In this document: one piece after another, positions 43,167 to 50,198 of the stretch
Layout: every line of letters starts with the position of its first letter
Numbering within the stretch: the stretch's first letter is position 1
Origin: Bacteroidales bacterium UBA3834
Lineage (GTDB): Bacteria; Bacteroidota; Bacteroidia; Bacteroidales; P3
Assembly: GCA_002392965.1 (NCBI GenBank)
Contig: DGIA01000038.1
Span: 1 to 56,288 of the forward strand
DNA length: 56,288 nt
Reading direction: 5' to 3'
The notes under the pieces: model-generated
Seen by the model: only the letters and a program-made list of their open reading frames with translations
Database searches by the model: none
Told to the model about the DNA's origin: nothing
Program-made: the position numbers and the translations under genes

Positions 43167-44308
43167 GCCAGCCTCCTTTCATATTGGCGGTTCAGCATGG
43201 CGGCACCTATTAGCGACAGCAGCCAGAAGGCCGTCAGCATGGCCGTCTGCGGCCAACAGATGTCGAAGCCGTTGCCGAAGAAGGCTATGTCGCGCATCGC
43301 CAGGAAGTAGTGCCGCAACGGGAACATCAGGCTGAACGACTGCATGGGCAGCGGCATAGCGTCCACAGGGAACGAGAAGCCGCACATCGTGAAACTCAGC
43401 GTCGCATAGGCCGACGTCAGGCTCATGGCCACCGACGGGTCGGGCACGCAGCCCATCAGGAACATAGCCGCACTCTGTCCGGCCACGATCAGCAACACCG
43501 AGTGCAGCGCCAGCAGCAGCCAACTCCCCTCCAGCGGCATCCCCATGGGGCCGTACATGATGACGTTGGCCAGCAGAAGCAGCATGGAGTAGTAGCAGGT
43601 GTAGGGCAACGCCTTGCCCCACATGGCCTTCAGGGCGTCGCCGCCGGCTTTGCGCATCCACGACTTCACCGTCCGCTCCTGCCGTTCGCGACCAATCACG
43701 TAGGCCGTATGCAACAGCGCCAGCAGCGCTAGGATGCCCGGTATCAGCGTCGTCATCAGGTAAATGCAGTAGCTGGCCTTGGTGTTGCCCACGGCGTGGG
43801 TCTCCAGCGCCACAGGCTGTATCAGCCCCATGATGGCGTCGTCCTTGTAGCCCTTCTTGCGCAGCACCTCGCGCTGCACGGCCCCTGCCGCCAGCTTGCC
43901 CATTGTGGCCAGCTGCCGGTAGCTCAGCGACCCCGCCAGGAGGTACGACTGGTTGGTGTAGAGGCTGAAGCGCGGCGCGTGGAACTGCAGCAGCTCGTTG
44001 TAGGTGCCCGCCGGAATCTCGTAGAAGGCGAATATCTCGCCGCGTTGCATGGCCATACGGGCCTCGGTGTGGTTGTCATAGACAGCCGCCACGCTGACAC
44101 CCTGTGTGGCCTCCAGCTCGTGGCAGAGGCGCCGCGAGAGGTAGCTGTGGTCGAGGTCCACCACGCCGACATGCAGCTTCTGCGGCTGCCCTTCCTGCGT
44201 CATGGTGGCGAAGAAGACGAACGACAGCACCGCGGCCAGCGTCAGGATGACCAGATAGCGCGGACTGTGCCAGATGCGTCGCAGCTCCCTATTTACAACC
44301 CTCCACAT
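43160..44308 (-). CDS. ABC-2 type permease (first of the pair)
   Basis: This 382-aa protein has the same architecture: an N-terminal helix (YLVILTLAAVLSFVFF), a periplasmic domain (about 45-180) and five or six C-terminal helices with MCGFSFPVDAMPLPMQ. It probably forms a heterodimer with the downstream permease. It follows the HlyD gene by 9 nt. Confidence 0.88.
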   Translation of the reverse strand: MWRVVNRELRRIWHSPRYLVILTLAAVLSFVFFATMTQEGQPQKLHVGVVDLDHSYLSRRLCHELEATQGVSVAAVYDNHTEARMAMQRGEIFAFYEIPAGTYNELLQFHAPRFSLYTNQSYLLAGSLSYRQLATMGKLAAGAVQREVLRKKGYKDDAIMGLIQPVALETHAVGNTKASYCIYLMTTLIPGILALLALLHTAYVIGRERQERTVKSWMRKAGGDALKAMWGKALPYTCYYSMLLLLANVIMYGPMGMPLEGSWLLLALHSVLLIVAGQSAAMFLMGCVPDPSVAMSLTSAYATLSFTMCGFSFPVDAMPLPMQSFSLMFPLRHYFLAMRDIAFFGNGFDICWPQTAMLTAFWLLSLIGAAMLNRQYERRLAC

Positions 44309-44317
44309 CCTCTGCCG

Positions 44318-45301
44318 TCACTTCTCCAATATTGCCGTCATGCCCGGTTTCAACCCTTCTATGTGCTCTAACGGCACCACCTTCACGTCGAAGCTCTTGA
44401 CGTCGTACTGTCCGTTGGTCTTGGTGGCGCGCCAGGTGGCGTAGCTGGCCATAGCCTGCACCTTGCGCACCGTGCCGCTGTAGGTCTGGTCGCCCAAAGC
44501 TGGTATGCGCACCTGCACCGTGGAACCCACGCCCACATCGTTCAGACGGTCTTCCCGCAAGGCGAAGAAGAACCAACTGTCGTCCATGTCGAGTATGCTC
44601 ACCACCGGTGAGCCGGTGCCTATCAGGTCGCCCACCTTGGCGAAAAGTTCCACCACCTCGCCGTCGCATGGCGCAATGAGGTAGCTGTCGTCCAGATAGC
44701 TCTGCACCTCGGCCACAGCGCCGCCGGCACGTCCCACGAGAGCCGCAGCGGCGTCGATATCCTCGCGCTGCGCACCCTCCTGAGCCATGAGGTACTGCTG
44801 CTCGGCAGCGGCGCAGTCGGCCTGTGCCACCTTGTACTTGGCCTCCACCTCGTCATACTGCTGGGCGCTCACCACGCCCTTCTCCTTGAGACCTTTCACT
44901 CGCTCGTAGCTCTTGCGGTACACCTCCTCAGCAGCCTTTGCCTTCTGCCACACCTGGTAGGCCATCTCCTTCTGCTGGCTGCGGGCGCCGGCCTGAGCCT
45001 TGCGGCTCTGTGCGCTGGCGGCGCTGCGGGCGGCCTCGGCCTGCAGCATCTTGGCGTCCACCTGTCGGCTGGCTATGTGCGCCAGCGTGTCGCCACGCCT
45101 CACATGGTCACCCTCCTTCACATAGAGCGTGTCCACATGACCCGGCACCATGTTGCTCACGCGGTACTCCGAGGCGTCGGCCTCGCCGGTGATAAGCTCT
45201 TTCTGCGGCTTCAGGGCCAGAATTCCGACAAGCAGGATGATGACCACCGTAGCTATCACCACAGCCAATCCGGCCCACAGACTTTTATTATTCTCTTTCA
45301 T
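44318..45301 (-). CDS. HlyD-family periplasmic adaptor (membrane fusion protein)
   Basis: This 327-aa adaptor has one TM helix (about 9-30), a biotinyl-lipoyl half (SNMVPGHVDTLYVKEGDHVRRGDTL in part), a long coiled-coil hairpin (residues about 75-180) and the second lipoyl half (LIAPCDGEVVELFAKVGDLI). It would bridge the ABC permeases to TolC. Confidence 0.92.
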   Translation of the reverse strand: MKENNKSLWAGLAVVIATVVIILLVGILALKPQKELITGEADASEYRVSNMVPGHVDTLYVKEGDHVRRGDTLAHIASRQVDAKMLQAEAARSAASAQSRKAQAGARSQQKEMAYQVWQKAKAAEEVYRKSYERVKGLKEKGVVSAQQYDEVEAKYKVAQADCAAAEQQYLMAQEGAQREDIDAAAALVGRAGGAVAEVQSYLDDSYLIAPCDGEVVELFAKVGDLIGTGSPVVSILDMDDSWFFFALREDRLNDVGVGSTVQVRIPALGDQTYSGTVRKVQAMASYATWRATKTNGQYDVKSFDVKVVPLEHIEGLKPGMTAILEK

Positions 45302-45342
45302 AAAACCTCAATTATCAATTCTCAATTTTAAATTATCAATTC
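45302..45342. repeat. TTATCAATTCTCAATT-type repeats between tolC-like and hlyD-like genes
   Basis: Two copies of a 16-bp unit (ATTATCAATTCTCAATT) lie in the short spacer. They have the look of the degenerate spacer repeats found elsewhere in this window. Confidence 0.7.
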
Positions 45343-46815
45343 TCAATTCCCCAGCGCCTGTCTCAGGTACACCTTGCCCATTGCAATCTCTATGTCGGCG
45401 TCCACCAGCTCGGTCTGCGCCTGCAGCCAGGCCGTCTGCGCCATCATCAAGTCGCTGCTGCTGCACATGCCCGCCTTAAAACTCTCGTCGGCCAGTCGCA
45501 GGTTCTCCTCGGCCTGTTCCACGAGGCTCTCGGCCTGCACCTTCTTCTTGTATGCCAGCTCTAGCTCGTAGCTCACCTTGTTCACCTGCAGCGCTATCAG
45601 CTCCTTGGCCTCCTCGGTCTGGAGGGCTATCTCGCGGCGTTTGGCTTTGGCGGCTTTGACGGCGTAGATGCCGCCCACGTGCACCAGCGGCACGTTGACC
45701 ACCACGCCGGCCATCCATGTGCCGCCCCAGGTGTTGCTGAAGCCATCGAACACGTTGGGGTTGCTCAGCAAGTAGCCGCCGCTGACGGCGATGTTGGGCT
45801 TCAGCGTGCTGGCGGCCATGCGCACACCCTCACGGGCTATGCTGTCGCTCAGGCGCAGCATGTGCATCTCGCCACGCCGGGCGTAGACCTCCTCGATGTC
45901 GATGGCCGGTATGTCGCCATTGTCCTTAACCTCCTGCACCACTTGGGCTCCCTGCACGGTGAACGACGCATCCAGCGGCATGCCGCAACGTTGCGCCAGC
46001 AGCATCTTGGCCAGCGCCAGCCCGTTGGTGGCCTTGGTGAGGTTCATCTGCGCCTCGTTGCGTTTCACACGCACCTTGGCCAGGTCGCCACGGGTGGCCA
46101 TCTCGGCCTCGACGGCGAGCTGCACATTGTGCTCCAGCGTGTCGAGCAGCGCGGCATACTGCTCCGCCAACTCCTTCTTGTGCTGCACGCTGACCACCTG
46201 CCAGTAGGCCTCGTCGACGCTCACCAGTAGCGACTCGCGTTCTTTGTCATACTCCATGCCGCTCAGCTCGTGCAGCAGGCGCGCCGTGCGGTAGGCGGCC
46301 ATCAGCTTGCCGCCGAGGTAGATGGGCTGTGTCAGCGTCACCGTCGCCACACCCATGTTGCGCGTGTCTGTCTCCAAGCCCTGCACGATTTCTTCGCCTA
46401 TGCCGTTGAGGTGGGGTGCGAGGTTGGAATTGGCTATGGCATTGTCGAGTCTCGTAGAGATGGCGTTGCCCACCACGGGGATGTCGTCGAACTCGCGGTG
46501 CAGCGCTGTGCCGAGGTCGGCCGCCGCCTCGTCGCCCATGTGGCTGATGCGCGTCTTGTCGTCCTCGCTCAGCAGGTTCACCTGCTTCTCCATCCACAGG
46601 TAACCGCCGTTGGCGCTCACCTTGGGCAGCATCTGCCAGAGGGCCACATTCTGTAGTACCTCAGTCTCCTCCCGTTTCAACTCGCTGCGCTTCAGGCCCG
46701 TGTTGGCACGCAGGGCGCGTGCGCGGCAGGTGTCGAGCGAAAGCACCTCCTGCGCTTCGCCCGCGCAGGCGAGTGTGAGTGTGAACAGTGTTATTATCAG
46801 TCTTTTGCAGTACAT
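45343..46815 (-). CDS. TolC-family outer membrane efflux protein
   Basis: This 490-aa protein forms the outer-membrane exit duct. A signal peptide (CKRLIITLFTLTLACAGEAQ) is followed by two repeats with long helices (LSLDTCRARALRANTGLK and TLKPNIAVSGGYLL). I chose the ATG at 46815, because the ATG further up (46839) lies inside the -7 box at 46837-46844. It is the first gene of tolC-hlyD-permease-permease. Confidence 0.92.
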   Translation of the reverse strand: MYCKRLIITLFTLTLACAGEAQEVLSLDTCRARALRANTGLKRSELKREETEVLQNVALWQMLPKVSANGGYLWMEKQVNLLSEDDKTRISHMGDEAAADLGTALHREFDDIPVVGNAISTRLDNAIANSNLAPHLNGIGEEIVQGLETDTRNMGVATVTLTQPIYLGGKLMAAYRTARLLHELSGMEYDKERESLLVSVDEAYWQVVSVQHKKELAEQYAALLDTLEHNVQLAVEAEMATRGDLAKVRVKRNEAQMNLTKATNGLALAKMLLAQRCGMPLDASFTVQGAQVVQEVKDNGDIPAIDIEEVYARRGEMHMLRLSDSIAREGVRMAASTLKPNIAVSGGYLLSNPNVFDGFSNTWGGTWMAGVVVNVPLVHVGGIYAVKAAKAKRREIALQTEEAKELIALQVNKVSYELELAYKKKVQAESLVEQAEENLRLADESFKAGMCSSSDLMMAQTAWLQAQTELVDADIEIAMGKVYLRQALGN

Positions 46816-46836
46816 AGTCGGTTTTTTAACGGGTTG

Positions 46837-46844
46837 CAAATATA
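46837..46844 (-). promoter_or_regulatory. -7 element (TATATTTG) for the efflux operon
   Basis: A perfect TATATTTG about 20 nt before the ATG at 46815; it decides the start choice of the TolC gene. Confidence 0.7.
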
Positions 46845-46883
46845 CGATTTAAAAATCAAATAGAAAAATCTGATTTACCAGGT

Positions 46884-47483
46884 TTGCAAAAAGCATGCCC
46901 AACTGCCAAAATGTCATCCTTTGGTCACCTTTTTACCTCCAATGTCACCCCTGAACCACTACGGAGCCCCTATGGAGTCCCTGGAGGAGCGTTTAATTAT
47001 AGTCCATATATTAAAGAGTTCCATATCGACCCAGACAATCCTTTTTATAGCGTGATTGACGAATCTCTTTATAGCAAGGATGGAAAAACCCTTGTTTCTG
47101 TACCTGACTATCATCGGAAAGAATTTATTGTACCAGAAGGTGTGGAAGTTCTTGAGAAAGGAGCTTTGTATGGGTACCCATATCTAAATTATATACATTT
47201 ACCATCAACCCTTCGAGAAGTCGGAGAGAGAGCTTTGGCCAGTAATCCTGCATTAAAGACCATAAGAATACCTCAAAATGTCTCGAAGGTGCATGTTGAT
47301 GCTCTTTGGAATGATAATCTGGAAACCGTTACAATCGACAGCGAAACTCCGCCAGAGATAACAGGATCTATCATGGAGAATGATTGGAGATATAAAAGAG
47401 TTGTACTCCTTGTACCGACACAGAGTTTGTCTGTATATCGGCAAGCAAAAGGGTGGAATGCTTTTTCAATAAAAGCGCAATAA
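46884..47483 (+). pseudogene. Truncated BspA-like leucine-rich repeat (LRR_5) protein
   Basis: This open frame of 199 aa carries the C-terminal end of a BspA-type surface protein: LRR_5 units (ALASNPALKTIRIPQNVSKV, ETVTIDSETPP) and the usual closing VVLLVPTQSLSVYRQAKGW. There is no signal peptide; the first about 37 residues do not resemble the family, and no promoter is seen. It is probably a 5'-truncated remnant. Base use is AT-richer than the efflux operon. Confidence 0.7.
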
Positions 47484-47484
47484 A

Positions 47485-47583
47485 GTGAAAAACTTCGTTG
47501 CCAACCATCTCGACAGCGTATGGCAGGGATTGCACTGCGCCAAATGCAAGCGGAAGGACTTCTGCGGTGACAGGATATCCTAA
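47485..47583 (+). pseudogene. 3' half of the 69-aa cysteine gene
   Basis: The frame reads LDSVWQGLHCAKCKRKD then FCGDRIS. Bases 47505-47558 match 41581-41634 with one mismatch. No start codon with a promoter; a GTG at 47485 opens the frame. Confidence 0.75.
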
Positions 47584-47726
47584 CCGCTCAAACTTCTATT
47601 GCACATAATGACGGGGTAGCCGGATCGGCTCAAATAGTCCTCAGGCTTCCAGCAAAATCTCAACATTTGTTCTGTGTCACAAAACAAATATTTTATTTTT
47701 TATTCTATTGTATTGAATACATTTTG

Positions 47727-47734
47727 TATATTTG
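47727..47734 (+). promoter_or_regulatory. -7 element (TATATTTG) of a possible short transcript
   Basis: A perfect -7 box; the -33 is not clear. A hairpin terminator follows at 47874, so a transcript of about 150 nt is possible. A frame at 47735-47841 ends DTYPDTPFQVVTPDNYKEFV but lacks a start and is probably a gene remnant. Confidence 0.4.
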
Positions 47735-47873
47735 CATTTAATTGAGCTGAGGCGAAATCAAGGACCGATTTGTCGTTTTGATACCTATCCCGACACCCCA
47801 TTTCAAGTGGTTACGCCCGACAACTACAAAGAGTTTGTATAGTCACACCCACACAGTGTAAAGAATCTTTTGT

Positions 47874-47901
47874 GGTGCGTCACGATGTGGCGCACCCTTT
47901 T
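47874..47901 (+). terminator. Hairpin terminator upstream of the truncated cysteine gene
   Basis: GGTGCGTCAC-GAT-GTGGCGCACC (one G-U) is followed by CTTTTTG. The -7 box TATCTTTG (47904-47911) starts 3 bases on, so terminator and promoter are packed together. Confidence 0.7.
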
Positions 47902-47934
47902 TGTATCTTTGCAGCTGAAAAAAGACGCTAAGAT

Positions 47935-48048
47935 ATGCAAAAAGAGAAAGACAACATCGACCAGCTGCGCAAGCGGCTGCAGGATTGCGAGGCGTTGATT
48001 CTCCGCCTTGCAAAGTCTTTTCTTCTCGATGGGTTATTCATGGGTTAA
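47935..48048 (+). pseudogene. 5' half of the 69-aa cysteine gene (frame ends early)
   Basis: The frame reads MQKEKDNIDQLRKRLQDCE, nearly identical to 41453, then diverges and stops after 37 aa. The promoter region from 47879 is also copied. Confidence 0.75.
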
Positions 48049-48127
48049 TTGTGTTTTCTTTGAGGTGAAAGCAATGTGTTGAGCAATAATAAAAAAACGC
48101 ATGTTGCTCGTGGAATATCACAAAAAT

Positions 48128-48158
48128 TTTGTGGATTCAAAAAAAGTATGTATCTTTG
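48128..48158 (+). promoter_or_regulatory. Perfect Bacteroidota promoter of the structured RNA / radical SAM operon
   Basis: TTTG (48128-48131), 19 nt, TATCTTTG (48151-48158). Transcription should begin near 48164. Confidence 0.88.
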
Positions 48159-48163
48159 CACCG

Positions 48164-48500
48164 TCAATCGTCGGAGTCCAATAGGGCGCGATGAGTGATG
48201 AACACGACCGAATGGGAGTGAGCGTCACCATCTAGAGAGTCCTTCGGGACGAGGGCGGGCGACAGACATAATGAAAAGACGTTGAGTTAAACGTTAGTCT
48301 GCGGTTACTTGAATCTCGCAAATTCAGAACTCCAACTGCATGATAACGCGATGACCGACGTCCATGGGTTATGATATCCATAGCATTCCTATAGTATCAT
48401 TACAGCGTGGGCTTCGACATTGCTTATCCTCAGTTGGAAGGCAATGCGAGAGCCTAAGTAACGGGATAAGCAAGACTGTTTAGACCCGCGCTCTTTTCGT
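48164..48500 (+). ncRNA. Highly structured RNA, about 335 nt, of unknown class
   Basis: No coding frame. Nested pairings seen by eye: GTCC-TTCG-GGAC (about 48239-48250); CAGAC/GTCTG (around 48272-48301) enclosing ACGTT/AACGT; ATGATA/TATCAT (48371 and 48394 region); and a large 3' domain where GCGTGGG (about 48405) pairs with CCCGCGC (about 48485), enclosing TTGCTTATCC/GGATAAGCAA and AGGC/GCCT. A TCTTTT tail follows. A long-range CGTCGG/CCGACG pairing is possible. It does not match RNase P, tmRNA or SRP RNA as I know them. It may be an independent sRNA ending at the 3' hairpin, or the leader of the operon that starts at 48531. Confidence 0.65.
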
Positions 48501-48530
48501 TGTATTGATTAACGAAAAAAAAGGAATACT

Positions 48531-49631
48531 ATGACACTGATACCTTGTCCAGAATGCGGCCGAATGGTCAGCCCCAACGCCGATGAATGCCCTAATTGCG
48601 GCGCACCCATAAAAGAATTGCTTGCGAAGCAGGAAATAGACACACCCGTCGATAATCAACGAAGTGTACCAGTAACAAGTTCGAACGAACCCCCATTGCC
48701 CCAGAAAGAGCAGGCCCCAGAAAAAGCGATAGTAGATAAGAGCGAAGGAGAAGGCCTCGCCCACCCTCAGGCTACTCCAGCAAAGAATGCCGCAATTAAT
48801 CCTCCTCATCAAAAAACAGAGAAGAAAAAAGCTCCAAAAGGAATAATACTATTAATTATTGGCTTGTTGTTATTGGTAGGAGGTGTTGGCTTCTGGTTTT
48901 ACTATACCAACGTGTATTTACCCGAGAAACGCGATGCTGAAGCACCTCGATATTACGTGATGGCACAAAACATTAATATGCGTTCCTCTCCTGAATTCGA
49001 GGCAGACTACAATAAGATTGGATCATTCCCTTATGGTACAGAGATTATTGTCTATGATTCTGTAAAAACAGGTCTTAAACCATATCTCTATGGGAAATAT
49101 GCCCCGAGAGATGCCAAAGGGAAGGTCATAAAAGATAAGGTAGTGGAAGGTTATCTCGCATATGATTATATGGCGACGAAAGCAGATTTCTTTTTGCTTA
49201 ATAGCATTTTTGGCAATGAGGATGCACGCAAGATGCTTTCGGAATCGCGGTACAAGAAAGCGTTGCTGTCCTATTTTAAGAGGAATCACTATAAAGGCAA
49301 TATTAGCAGGGATAAAATGATAGAATATGGCATCAATCCCAATGCAACACAAAGTTGGCAGGTGTTTTGTCGTCACGAAAAGGCTACAAGCAACAACGTC
49401 TATCGTTCGCGTAAATACAGAAAAGATTCCAAATATACCGATTTGGCCGTCATAATCACGAACATAAATAGCAAAGAGAGGCAGTTGCTATACTTTGTGT
49501 TCGATGACGATGAGTCCTTCCATTTGCTCACGGAGCAGCCCGCTCCATATTCTGGATATATGAAAGACAGGACACTCAAACTAAAGAATACGGATAATGG
49601 AGGATACTATGTAGATGTTGAATATGAGTAA
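48531..49631 (+). CDS. Zinc-ribbon, single-TM protein with SH3-like extracytoplasmic domain
   Basis: This 366-aa protein begins with a double CxxC zinc ribbon (CPECGRMVSPNADECPNCG), then a low-complexity linker (about 30-100), one TM helix (GIILLIIGLLLLVGGVGFWF, about 104-124), and an SH3b-like segment (YYVMAQNINMRSSPEFEADY). The rest (about 200-366) is a domain I do not recognise. The zinc ribbon would be cytoplasmic and the SH3-like part periplasmic, suggesting contact with the cell wall. It is first in a tight run after the structured RNA and overlaps the L,D-transpeptidase by 17 nt. Confidence 0.82.
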   Translation: MTLIPCPECGRMVSPNADECPNCGAPIKELLAKQEIDTPVDNQRSVPVTSSNEPPLPQKEQAPEKAIVDKSEGEGLAHPQATPAKNAAINPPHQKTEKKKAPKGIILLIIGLLLLVGGVGFWFYYTNVYLPEKRDAEAPRYYVMAQNINMRSSPEFEADYNKIGSFPYGTEIIVYDSVKTGLKPYLYGKYAPRDAKGKVIKDKVVEGYLAYDYMATKADFFLLNSIFGNEDARKMLSESRYKKALLSYFKRNHYKGNISRDKMIEYGINPNATQSWQVFCRHEKATSNNVYRSRKYRKDSKYTDLAVIITNINSKERQLLYFVFDDDESFHLLTEQPAPYSGYMKDRTLKLKNTDNGGYYVDVEYE

Positions 49632-50196
49632 TAGTCGCCGACATATAATCCTTTATGCTGCACTAGGAATTGCAATAGTATTACCATATGTGGGCTTTTT
49701 CTGCCTGCATAAGTGGTACACGGATAAAGCCGGAGATATAAAGAATGCCCGCTTTATTATTGTCGACAAGTCGTCCATGACGCTTTCATTGTTTGACTAT
49801 CGGGGTGTAGAGATGATGAACATCCCAGTGGCATGCGGGCAAGCTTTTGGAGACAAACAGAAAAGAGGCGATATGCGCACTCCGGAAGGGGTATTCAGTG
49901 TGGCTAGTATTGAAGACGCTTCTTCTTGGAAGCACGATTTTGGAGATGGTAACGGAGAAATTGAAGGCGCGTATGGGCCACTATTCATTCGTCTGAACTG
50001 TGGTGAACATAAAGGCATAGGCATACATGGCACACATCTTCCTGAAAGTATTGGTACACGGGCTAGCGAAGGTTGTATTAGACTGAACAATGACGACCTA
50101 TTATTGCTTTCCAAACAAGTACATCCCGGTATGGTGGTAGCCGTGCTTCCATCAGCAGAGGATGCAGAGGTTAACAAAATACTAAAAACGAAATAG
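49615..50196 (+). CDS. L,D-transpeptidase (YkuD family), membrane anchored
   Basis: This 193-aa protein has one N-terminal TM helix (LYAALGIAIVLPYVGFFCL) and a YkuD domain. The catalytic motif is complete: GIGIHGTHLPESIGTRASEG then CIRLNNDD, with HGT and S-x-GCIRL including the nucleophilic cysteine. MRTPEGVFSV is the typical loop before it. It would cross-link or edit peptidoglycan or attach proteins. The ATG may be 49615 or 49624 because of overlap with the previous gene; the next gene starts 2 nt after its stop. Confidence 0.9.
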   Translation: MLNMSNSRRHIILYAALGIAIVLPYVGFFCLHKWYTDKAGDIKNARFIIVDKSSMTLSLFDYRGVEMMNIPVACGQAFGDKQKRGDMRTPEGVFSVASIEDASSWKHDFGDGNGEIEGAYGPLFIRLNCGEHKGIGIHGTHLPESIGTRASEGCIRLNNDDLLLLSKQVHPGMVVAVLPSAEDAEVNKILKTK

Positions 50197-50198
50197 CT

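Noticed and set aside
48164..48500. RNase P RNA, tmRNA, 6S or SRP RNA
   Set aside because: None of the core sequences I know for these (such as the RNase P GGAAAGTCC region or the tmRNA tRNA-like end) is present, though a covariance search was not possible.
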